Assembly: GCA_964395665.1 (NCBI GenBank)
Contig: CAYNDH010000234.1
Location: 1 to 5,861, forward strand
Origin: JAEZAF01 sp964395665
Lineage (GTDB): Bacteria > Chloroflexota > Anaerolineae > Aggregatilineales > Phototrophicaceae
Direction of reading: 5' to 3'
Length of the DNA: 5,861 bases
Shown piece after piece: positions 1 to 4,678 of the stretch (position 1 is its first letter; each line of letters starts with the position of its first letter). The notes under the pieces were generated by a model. The model searched no databases and had not been told where the DNA came from. It worked only from the letters and a program-made list of their open reading frames with translations. The translations under genes were made by a program, and so were the position numbers.

Positions 1-356
1 CGCCATCGGGAGTCACCGGCTTCACACTGATCGACAGCCGCAGAAACCGTGCGATCCGTCCGCTGACAAATCAGGATGTGATCAATCTCGGCACCGATGG
101 CCGACGCCTGACGATCCGGGCGGATTCGCAGCCTGCGAATGTCGGTCTGATGCTCTTCATCCTGCAAGGGGAACAGTTCTTTATGTTTATCGACCTGACG
201 CCGGAATATCTGTTGTTCGGCAACGTCGGCCCGATCTACTTCGACTGGCTGCGGGGGCCGCGTCCGGGGGATTACCGGCTGACCGCCGTCCCCATCACCC
301 GTCAGGGCCGCTTCGGGACTCCGACCGCCATCCAGTTCAGCATCGTGTCACCGTAA
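1..356 (+). CDS. C-terminal fragment of a probable secreted or surface protein with a beta-sandwich-like accessory domain
   Basis: The frame is open from base 3 to the TAA at 354-356 (117 codons), and the 5' end lies outside the window. A GTG at 78 is internal, because clear domain sequence (VTGFTLIDSRRNRAIRPLTN) precedes it. The fragment reads as one domain: a FTLID start, a 'PLT.....INLGT' turn, LTIRA, then V-x-L-x-L-F-I-L-Q-G, an YLLFGN segment, and a final G-D-Y-R-L-T-A-V-P...GTPTAIQFSIV strand just before the stop. This order resembles the repeated 'FTLINADTDQ.I..L..G..INLATL' domain that I recall from the C-termini of many bacterial secreted proteins, where it acts as a non-catalytic beta-rich module. 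The catalytic part is missing, so no enzyme function can be assigned. A large stem-loop follows, but no strong terminator. The domain resemblance is from memory of the family; secretion is inferred. Confidence 0.72.
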   Translation, partial: PSGVTGFTLIDSRRNRAIRPLTNQDVINLGTDGRRLTIRADSQPANVGLMLFILQGEQFFMFIDLTPEYLLFGNVGPIYFDWLRGPRPGDYRLTAVPITRQGRFGTPTAIQFSIVSP

Positions 357-380
357 TCCGACACGAGCGCCTCCTTACAT

Positions 381-445
381 GGGGGCAGCGGGTGTATGGA
401 CTGCTTGTCAGCGTGCTTGTCAGCCAACCAGCCCTTTCTGCCCCC
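381..445 (+). other. Long-range stem-loop downstream of the first gene
   Basis: GGGGGCAG at 381-388 is perfectly complementary to CTGCCCCC at 438-445, closing a 49-base loop that begins 25 bases after the stop codon. The loop holds two copies of TGCTTGTCAGC with a 12-base period. No T-run follows, so this is not a standard intrinsic terminator. It could still be a 3'-end-stabilising structure or a decayed repeat. Confidence 0.35.
402..424. repeat. 11-bp direct repeat, two copies
   Basis: TGCTTGTCAGC occurs at 402-412 and again at 414-424, separated by one base. Both copies are identical. They sit in the loop of the 381-445 stem. The repeat is too short to assign to a family. Confidence 0.6.
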
Positions 446-562
446 GGCTTTCTCCAAAGATATATTCCCCATCCCCGAAATCTTACAAGAGTAGGTATTC
501 AATACCCGGCACTAGGTTCTGTTGACGTTTCGATCATAATGCGCCTCTGCAAGCCGGTTTTT

Positions 563-654
563 GTGTAGGGGCGGACCTGCGTGTCCGCCCGCAGTGCTTA
601 AGCAGCCAGCGGGCGATGACGTGTGATGCGCAGCATCATCCATCGCCCCTACAC
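563..654. repeat. 92-bp palindromic intergenic element with 11-bp terminal inverted repeats (MITE/REP-like)
   Basis: GTGTAGGGGCG at 563-573 is the exact reverse complement of CGCCCCTACAC at 644-654. Inside are two further stems. GGGCGGAC (569-576) pairs with GTCCGCCC (583-590) over a 6-base loop. GGGCGATG (611-618) pairs with CATCGCCC (641-648) around an inner GATGC/GCATC hairpin (625-629 and 633-637). The outer stem and the two inner arms use overlapping bases, so the element can fold either as one long stem or as two separate hairpins. GTAGGGGCG-type palindromes recur, as I recall, in intergenic DNA of Chloroflexota and other draft genomes. There is no coding capacity. A non-autonomous mobile repeat is likely but not proven, and no target-site duplication is obvious. 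Confidence 0.65.
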
Positions 655-672
655 ATGAGCGATTTTTGTAAA

Positions 673-718
673 TGCCAACTGTCCCACTAGTAGAACAGTC
701 GGGCTTGGCAGTGTTTTT
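673..718 (+). terminator. Possible weak Rho-independent terminator
   Basis: TGCCAA (673-678) pairs with TTGGCA (705-710), and CTGT (679-682) directly continues with ACAG (695-698), leaving an unpaired TCGGGC bulge on the right arm. Three bases later comes TTTTT (714-718). The shape fits a terminator for transcripts arriving from the left, but the stem is interrupted and not very GC-rich. It could equally be part of the palindromic repeat cluster. Confidence 0.35.
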
Positions 719-760
719 CTCCCTTTCCCTCGGAGCGAAGCGAGTCGGGGATAGGGGATG
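719..760. repeat. Imperfect hairpin repeat
   Basis: CTCG (729-732) pairs with CGAG (741-744) over an 8-base loop. An outer TCCC (720-723) matches the GGGGA run at 754-758. The pattern 'CCCTCGGAGCGAAGCGAGTCGGGGA' in spirit (pyrimidine arm, GAGCGAAG loop, purine arm) is of the kind repeated between genes in several genomes. No gene is encoded here. Confidence 0.4.
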
Positions 761-856
761 CTTTTCCGCCTCGAAATCCCTAAACCCAGTGCTGTATAGG
801 GGCCGTAACTCCACTGACACTACCCCCCACATGCCGACGTGAAATCCAGATAGCGT

Positions 857-862
857 TATAAT
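857..862 (+). promoter_or_regulatory. -10 box candidate for the BTAD regulator
   Basis: A perfect TATAAT lies 53 bases upstream of the ATG at 916. The position 17 bases upstream holds only CCGACG (834-839), a poor -35 match sharing GAC. A start site near 869 would place the 872-899 inverted repeat right at the beginning of the transcript. Confidence 0.45.
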
Positions 863-871
863 TGAGGTTCT

Positions 872-899
872 CATCATGAAGTGACCGTTACACATGATG
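872..899. promoter_or_regulatory. Inverted repeat between -10 box and ribosome binding site, operator candidate
   Basis: CATCATG (872-878) is the exact reverse complement of CATGATG (893-899), with 14 bases between the arms. Partly overlapping it, GTGAC (881-885) mirrors GTCAC (899-903). The motif GAAGTGA also appears twice in direct orientation, at 878-884 and 908-914. The location at the expected transcript start suits an operator for autoregulation or a leader hairpin. The spacing does not match the direct heptamer repeats described for Streptomyces SARPs. Confidence 0.35.
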
Positions 900-903
900 T
901 CAC

Positions 904-911
904 AAAGGAAG
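904..911 (+). promoter_or_regulatory. Ribosome binding site of the BTAD regulator
   Basis: AAAGGAAG precedes the ATG at 916 with normal spacing. An in-frame TGA at 895-897 lies just upstream, so 916 is the first possible ATG of the frame and the start is well supported. Confidence 0.7.
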
Positions 912-915
912 TGAA

Positions 916-1706
916 ATGAGTGCCATACGCCTCCACCTGTTTGGGACTCCCCGATTAGAAGATGAGGGAACGCCTGTTAAACTCGAACGGCGCAAGTCAC
1001 TGGCACTCGCGGCTTATCTGGCACTGTCTGATCACCCCGTCAGCCGTGATGTGGCGGCGGGCCTGCTCTGGCCTGAAATGGACGACCAGCGCGCACGGAC
1101 GGCCTTCAGAAGTGCGCTCTATGCCCTCACCGCGCCGTTTCCGTTCAAATGGATTGCGGTGGATCGCAAGACGCTGGCGCTCAATCGTGATTACGTCTGG
1201 GTTGATGTCCATATCTTCCGCTCACTGATCCGCGAAGCCGCCGCGCATCAGCATGAGGGTGACACCCTGTGCGCGGATTGTGCCGCACGCTATCATCAGG
1301 CCGCACAGCTTTACACTGCTGATTTCCTCTCAGGCTTTTATCTCGAAAATAACGCCGAATACAGCGATTGGCAGTTCGCCCAGTCCCAGTGGCTGCGGCG
1401 AGAGGTGATTGGCGTCCTGCGGCGGCTGGCAACGTATGAAGCAGCGGAAGGCCATCTCGACCGGGCGCTGGACTATACCCGCCGCTGGCTGGCGCTGGAT
1501 GAACTGCACGAACCCGCCCACCGGCTGCTGATGCGGCTGCTCACCGCCAGCGACCAGCGCTCCGAAGCCCTGCACCAGTACGAACGCTGCGTCCGCCTGC
1601 TGGATGAAGAACTGGCGACCATCCCTGAAGAAGAGACCACGCGCCTCTACCGGTCGATTCAGGAAAACAAATTCGCAGGTGCAGTCGCCGAAAAATCAGG
1701 CAGCGG
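916..1706 (+). CDS. SARP-type transcriptional regulator, winged-helix plus BTAD part (N-terminal half of a gene cut by a gap)
   Basis: The 263 codons before the gap carry two domains. Residues 1-95 look like the OmpR/SARP winged helix: IRLHLFGTPRLE, then ERRKSLALAAYLAL, then D-x-x-R-A-R-T-A-F-R-S-A-L-Y-A-L as the likely recognition helix, ending in the LALN beta wing. Residues 97-250 look like a bacterial transcriptional activation domain: VDVHIFRSLI, a helix with H111-x-H113...C119-x-x-C122, A-x-L-Y-x-x-D-F-L-S-G-F, and TPR-like helices (LDRALDYTRRWLALDELHEPAH...). A flexible linker (GAVAEKSGSG) runs into the N-run. After the gap an NB-ARC ATPase continues, as in AfsR-like regulators, so this is most likely the front half of that protein. 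Across 100 N the frames do not match. A true gap of length 2 modulo 3 would join them. The DNA-binding role is inferred from the domains. Confidence 0.88.
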
Positions 1707-1806
1707 NNNNNNNNNNNNNNNNNNNNNNNNNNNNNNNNNNNNNNNNNNNNNNNNNNNNNNNNNNNNNNNNNNNNNNNNNNNNNNNNNNNNNNNNNNNNNN
1801 NNNNNN
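1707..1806. other. Assembly gap, 100 N
   Basis: Exactly 100 N in a row is the conventional placeholder for a scaffold join of unknown size. It falls in the interdomain linker between BTAD and NB-ARC. The left flank ends two bases into a codon and the right flank starts on the last two bases of a codon (NB-ARC frame). One continuous gene therefore requires a real gap of 2 modulo 3. Any translation across the N-run is meaningless. Confidence 0.97.
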
Positions 1807-2888
1807 TCAGCGGGGCCTTTATCAGCATTCTGCCGCCGCTTCCCCCGCTGGTCTTCGGACGCGAAGGCGCATTACACGACATCAAACAGGCGTTGAATCA
1901 CGACAGCCTCACCCTACAGCCTACCGCCGAAGCGCATGTCTACCCAATGCTGGTGATTCAGGGCTGGCCGGGTGTCGGCAAAAGCACCCTGACCGCCCTC
2001 ATCGCCCATGACTCCGAAATCAGCCAGCGCTACCCTGACGGCATCCTCTGGACATCGCTCGGCGAGAATCCCAACATCTTCAGCGAACTTTCGCTCTGGG
2101 CGGATGCGGTCGGCCTTAGTCACATGGGACGTTCACGCCGCCCGGAAGAGATCAGCACCCAGATCACGGCCATCCTGCGCGAAAAGCGGGTGCTGCTGCT
2201 GGTCGATGATGTCTGGAAAACCGAACACGCCGCGCCATTTCGAGTCGGCGGCCAGCACTGCGCCATGATCATGACCAGCCGCCTGAACGATGTCGCCAGC
2301 GCACTCGCCTCCACAGCGGATCGCGTCTATCGTCTGCCGGTTTTGTCTGAAGCCGCCGGGCTGGAACTGCTGGCGCGGCTGTCCCCTGAAACTGTGGCCC
2401 AATACCCAGATGAGACACAGGAACTCGTCCGCGATCTTGAAGGGCTGCCGCTGGCGATCCATGTCGCCGGACGCCTGCTCCAATCCGAGGCGCGCTTCGG
2501 CTGGGGCATCAGCGATCTGCTGGCCGAACTTCGCGCCGGGGCCAATCTGCTCATGGCACAGCCGCCCAGTGATATGCTCGGCGTCGAACGCGACACCTCA
2601 CCGACCATTGCCGCCCTGCTGAAACGCAGCACGGATATACTGGATGAAGAGACGCGCAGCCGCTTCGCCCTGCTTGGCCTGTTCATCCCCAAGCCGGCGA
2701 CCTTCGATCTGACGGCGATGAGCGCGGTCTGGGATGTGCCGGATGCGCGCTCCACCGCTCGGATGCTGGTCAATCGCGGCCTGCTTGAGCCAGTCGGCGG
2801 CGGACGCTTCCAGATGCATGCGCTGCTCGTCCTTCATGCCCGCTCACTGCTGGAAAACGAATTTGGGCACCCGGCAAACCCAACATGA
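1807..2888 (+). CDS. NB-ARC (STAND/AP-ATPase) part of AfsR-like regulator, with C-terminal winged helix
   Basis: The correct frame starts at 1809 immediately after the gap (SGAFISILPPLPPLVFGREG), showing that the ATG at 1893 is internal. Motifs in order: Walker A GWPGVGKST (1962-1988), Walker B VLLLVDDVW (2190-2216), the sensor-like MTSR (2271-2282), the GLPLA box (2442-2456), and a M-H-A motif (2814-2822) in a winged helix ending HARSLLENE, in place of the M-H-D of related ATPases. STAND ATPases of this class switch between ADP- and ATP-bound states and oligomerise. Here the switch would control the BTAD/winged-helix DNA-binding part encoded before the gap. The frame stops at TGA 2886-2888, inside the first copy of a 17-bp repeat, exactly where homologous proteins normally run on into TPRs. 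The next gene follows in the same frame. Confidence 0.88.
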
Positions 2889-2925
2889 TTGCAAACCCAA
2901 CATGATTGCAAACCCGGCATGATCG
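2875..2925 (+). repeat. 17-bp tandem repeat, three copies, each with an ATGA stop/start overlap
   Basis: CAAACCCAACATGATTG occurs at 2875-2891 and 2892-2908 identically. A third copy, CAAACCCGGCATGATCG (2909-2925), differs at three positions. Every copy contains ATGA. TGA 2886-2888 ends the NB-ARC frame and ATG 2885 overlaps it. That ATG opens MIANPT, stopping at 2903-2905 and overlapping ATG 2902. The latter opens MIANPA, stopping at 2920-2922 and overlapping ATG 2919, the TPR gene start. The array totals 51 bp, a multiple of three, so the two large frames on either side are in register. The 8-mer ACCCGGCA also flanks part of the array (2869-2876 and 2912-2919). Confidence 0.92.
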
Positions 2926-4481
2926 CAGAACGCTCACTTGAACATATCGAACTCCGACTGGCCCGCCATTACGCCAGCGTGCTGAAGCAGGCAGCCACGC
3001 ATCTGCCCCGTGGACAGGAAAACTGGGCTTACTGGATGCAAATGCTGTATCAGGACTGGGAACAGATCCGATGCTGGCAGGCGTGGTCCGCCGACTGGCA
3101 CGAAAAACCCGCCGCGCCGCAGCGTGCAGCCTTGTGCATTGCATTTGCCGAAGAGACCTCTTCCGTGCTGCTGGTGATGCTCACTCCGGCGGAGCAGTTT
3201 ATCTGGCTTCAGCAGGCTTATGAAGCGGCACGGGCGATCTACGATCATCAGGCGATCTTTACCCTGCTTTACCGCCTAAGCTACCTCAGCCTCACGCTCG
3301 AAAAGCCCGATCAGACCGAGTGGTATGCCCAGCAGCTTCGCCAGCATGTGCAGCAGCATGTGCAGCAGGTACAGCAGGTACAGCATGTACAGCAGGGGCA
3401 AAAACAGGCCGAGAAACCGGCCAGCGCATCCAGCCGCAAATTCAACCTGGGCCGGGCAGAATTCCTGCTCGGTGCTGCGGCCTTTGTCAGTGGCCGCTAC
3501 GATGAAGCGCACCAGCATCTGACCGAGAGCCTCGCCCTGCTGCAAGCCTGCCCGGTCAGCGGCGAACTCGGCCAGGTCTGGCTGTCACTGGGGCATACCG
3601 CCAGTGTACGCGGTCAGTATCAGGAAGCGTATGAGGGCTATACACGCTATCTCGAAAACGCGACCACAATGGGCAACGAGTTAGCGATGATCGACGCGAA
3701 TATGGCGCTCAGCGGCGTGCATCTGGCGCTGAATAACTACCAGCAGGCAGAGGAACATGCGCGGACGGCTGTCTCCAGAGCGCGGCCCTTTGGCACATCG
3801 CGTTTTCTGCCGCCTGCGCTCTTCAGCCTTGCCAATATCGAAAAGCGGTCAGGGAAACTCGAAGCCGCCTGCACCCATTATGAAGAGGGATTAGCCGCTG
3901 CACAGGCCATTTCGTCCGCACCTTCCAGTCAGGCCACCGGCTGGCATGGTCTCGGTCAGGCGCGTTACTTGCTGGGGGATGCCGCGACCGCCATCGACCA
4001 TCTCGAAACCGGCCTGTCTATCGCCCGCCGCGCCCATTACCTGCTGCGCGTGTGTGAGATCGCGCCCGATCTCGTCATGCTCTACACCCAGCGCGGCGAA
4101 CACGACTCCGCCGGTGAACGTCTGCGCGAAGCACTGGAAAGCGCACAGACACTCGCGACGCCGCAGTTCATGACCAAGGCACTGGCAGGGGCGATCATCT
4201 GGCGGCAGGCGCAGGACAGCGAACAGGCGGCGGTCTGGGCCGGTCTGCTGCAAGATCACCTTGGCTATCTTCAGCCGAGCCTGTTCGATACCCGGTTCTA
4301 CACGCAGCTTGAAGCAGAACTGGGAACCGAGCGTTATACCCATCTGCTGGCACAGGGCAAAACACTCACCCTCTCCGCGCTGATCCCCGAAATCCTTCAG
4401 CTAAGGGACGCCACACATGCTTGCATGTCCGGGGCGTCCGTCGGTGGTACACAGGGTCGGGATTCTTCCCGACCCTTGTAA
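2919..4481 (+). CDS. TPR-repeat protein, sensor half of the split AfsR-like regulator
   Basis: From ATG 2919 the product is 520 residues, starting MIAERSLEHIELRLARHYASVL. A TTG at 2889 (ten residues longer) is possible but lies inside the repeat array. No Shine-Dalgarno sequence precedes either start, so translation probably depends on coupling to the NB-ARC gene. Residues 1-140 are helical and match the stretch that follows the winged helix in single-chain AfsR-like proteins (HYASVL, W-rich helices). A Q/H/V repeat occupies about 142-161. From about residue 178 to 430 there are about six TPR-like helix pairs: GRYDEAHQHLTESL, GQYQEAYEGYTRYL, NNYQQAEEHARTAV, GKLEAACTHYEEGL, GDAATAIDHLETGL, GEHDSAGERLREAL. 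Such arrays bind peptides or partner proteins and commonly act as the sensor of STAND regulators. The last 25 residues (496-520) are encoded by palindromic repeat DNA and look like a late extension past a lost stop. Confidence 0.86.
   Translation: MIAERSLEHIELRLARHYASVLKQAATHLPRGQENWAYWMQMLYQDWEQIRCWQAWSADWHEKPAAPQRAALCIAFAEETSSVLLVMLTPAEQFIWLQQAYEAARAIYDHQAIFTLLYRLSYLSLTLEKPDQTEWYAQQLRQHVQQHVQQVQQVQHVQQGQKQAEKPASASSRKFNLGRAEFLLGAAAFVSGRYDEAHQHLTESLALLQACPVSGELGQVWLSLGHTASVRGQYQEAYEGYTRYLENATTMGNELAMIDANMALSGVHLALNNYQQAEEHARTAVSRARPFGTSRFLPPALFSLANIEKRSGKLEAACTHYEEGLAAAQAISSAPSSQATGWHGLGQARYLLGDAATAIDHLETGLSIARRAHYLLRVCEIAPDLVMLYTQRGEHDSAGERLREALESAQTLATPQFMTKALAGAIIWRQAQDSEQAAVWAGLLQDHLGYLQPSLFDTRFYTQLEAELGTERYTHLLAQGKTLTLSALIPEILQLRDATHACMSGASVGGTQGRDSSRPL
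3342..3401 (+). repeat. In-frame CAG-rich microsatellite encoding a Q/H/V tract
   Basis: Two copies of CAGCATGTGCAG (3342-3353, 3354-3365) are followed by two of CAGGTACAG (3366-3374, 3375-3383), then CATGTACAG (3384-3392) and CAGGGGCAA. The encoded run is QHVQQHVQQVQQVQHVQQGQ. All units are multiples of three, so gain or loss of a unit would lengthen or shorten the linker without shifting frame. The tract joins the N-terminal helical part to the TPR array. Confidence 0.85.
4406..4439. repeat. Nested palindrome inside the 3' end of the TPR gene
   Basis: GGACGCC (4406-4412) pairs with GGCGTCC (4433-4439), and ACATGC (4415-4420) pairs with GCATGT (4423-4428) inside it. The structure resembles intergenic repeats rather than coding sequence, and it starts right after the conserved part of the protein ends (LIPEILQL). 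A TAA lies one base out of frame at 4402-4404. Confidence 0.6.
4454..4475. repeat. Perfect 9-bp-stem hairpin at the end of the TPR gene
   Basis: GGGTCGGGA (4454-4462) and TCCCGACCC (4467-4475) form a perfect stem over the loop TTCT. The stop TAA follows four bases later. No T-run follows on either strand, so it lacks the hallmark of an intrinsic terminator. It may still stall transcription or stabilise the 3' end, or be a REP-type repeat. Confidence 0.6.
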
Positions 4482-4498
4482 GGGGGATTTAGGGGGAT
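4481..4498. repeat. AGGGGGAT direct repeat motif
   Basis: AGGGGGAT occurs at 4481-4488 and 4491-4498 with a 10-base period. I recall the combined motif as a very common intergenic repeat in cyanobacteria and other phyla. The last base of the TPR gene's TAA stop is the first base of this motif. Confidence 0.5.
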
Positions 4499-4506
4499 AT
4501 CTCTAT

Positions 4507-4535
4507 TTGACAAACGCGCCGCGTTAAGTTAACTT
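4507..4535 (+). promoter_or_regulatory. Promoter candidate with overlapping palindrome upstream of the recombinase
   Basis: A perfect TTGACA (4507-4512) is followed after 17 bases by TAACTT (4530-4535), a weak -10 box matching three of six consensus bases. The weak -10 lies within AAGTTAACTT (4526-4535), a perfect 10-bp palindrome, which would suit a repressor site controlling the recombinase. The distance to the GTG start is about 145 bases, leaving a long leader. Confidence 0.4.
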
Positions 4536-4606
4536 CACCGGATAGAAACAAGTGGACACCGGAGCGCGCAAACACTCCAGTGCCCCGGCCAATGCACTAC
4601 CCAAAC

Positions 4607-4655
4607 TAGCGCACGACCACCGACATACTCTAGCAGGTCGGTAGGCTTCGTGCTA
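4607..4655 (+). repeat. 49-bp imperfect inverted repeat in the recombinase leader
   Basis: TAGC-(G)-CACGA (4607-4616) mirrors TCGTGCTA (4648-4655) with one bulged base, and ACCGAC (4619-4624) mirrors GTCGGT (4637-4642) over a 12-base loop. The internal loop is CC opposite AGGCT. It ends nine bases before the AGGAG. A leader hairpin, a recombinase or regulator binding site, or half of an attachment site are all possible. A 7-base direct repeat CTACCCA (4597-4603 and 4653-4659) brackets it. Confidence 0.55.
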
Positions 4656-4664
4656 CCCATAAAC

Positions 4665-4669
4665 AGGAG
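4665..4669 (+). promoter_or_regulatory. Ribosome binding site fixing the GTG start of the recombinase
   Basis: AGGAG lies nine bases before GTG 4679. It is only one base before an ATG at 4671, which is in another frame and leads to a short unrelated peptide. The spacing therefore supports the GTG start. Confidence 0.65.
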
Positions 4670-4678
4670 TATGTCATC

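Larger units (their letters stand above)
357..562. other. Intergenic stretch without a supported gene
   Basis: No reading frame here has a ribosome binding site or recognisable protein. The stretch contains a long-range stem (381-388 with 438-445), an 11-bp direct repeat (402-412 and 414-424), and a small near-palindrome at 494-506 (GGTATT-C-AATACC). A short reverse-strand frame spanning about 302-502 overlaps the end of the upstream gene and has no coding character. Confidence 0.6.

Noticed and set aside
302..502. Reverse-strand frame of 66 codons
   Set aside because: It overlaps the conserved end of the upstream gene and has no coding features.
515..530. GGTTCTGTTGAC as an insertion-sequence end
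   Set aside because: It resembles some IS termini, but no inverted partner or transposase remnant is present.
512..895. Reverse-strand frame of 127 codons across the palindrome cluster
   Set aside because: It runs through the repeat elements, its peptide is the translation of hairpin repeats, and it has no ribosome binding site or domain.
1893..1895. ATG 1893 as the start of a separate NB-ARC gene
   Set aside because: Conserved linker sequence is encoded in the same frame back to the gap, and no ribosome binding site precedes the ATG.
916..1896. One continuous frame through the N-run ending at 1896
   Set aside because: After the gap this frame reads SAGPLSAFCRR..., which is not domain-like, while the other frame gives the ILPPLPPLVFGRE linker and NB-ARC. 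The N-run length is arbitrary.
2889..2891. TTG 2889 as the start of the TPR gene
   Set aside because: It adds only ten repeat-encoded residues. ATG 2919 overlaps the preceding stop in ATGA form and starts at the conserved part.
2875..2925. CRISPR-like array
   Set aside because: The 17-bp units are directly adjacent with no spacers and lie at a gene junction.
3891..4343. Reverse-strand frame of 150 codons inside the TPR gene
   Set aside because: It is a shadow of the forward gene, whose frame carries the clear TPR motifs; the same applies to reverse frames at 2327-2773 and 5450-5809.
4454..4475. Rho-independent terminator
   Set aside because: The stem is strong, but no T-run follows on either strand and it lies within the coding tail.
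4671..4673. ATG 4671 as the recombinase start
   Set aside because: It is in another frame, soon stops, and is only one base from the AGGAG.
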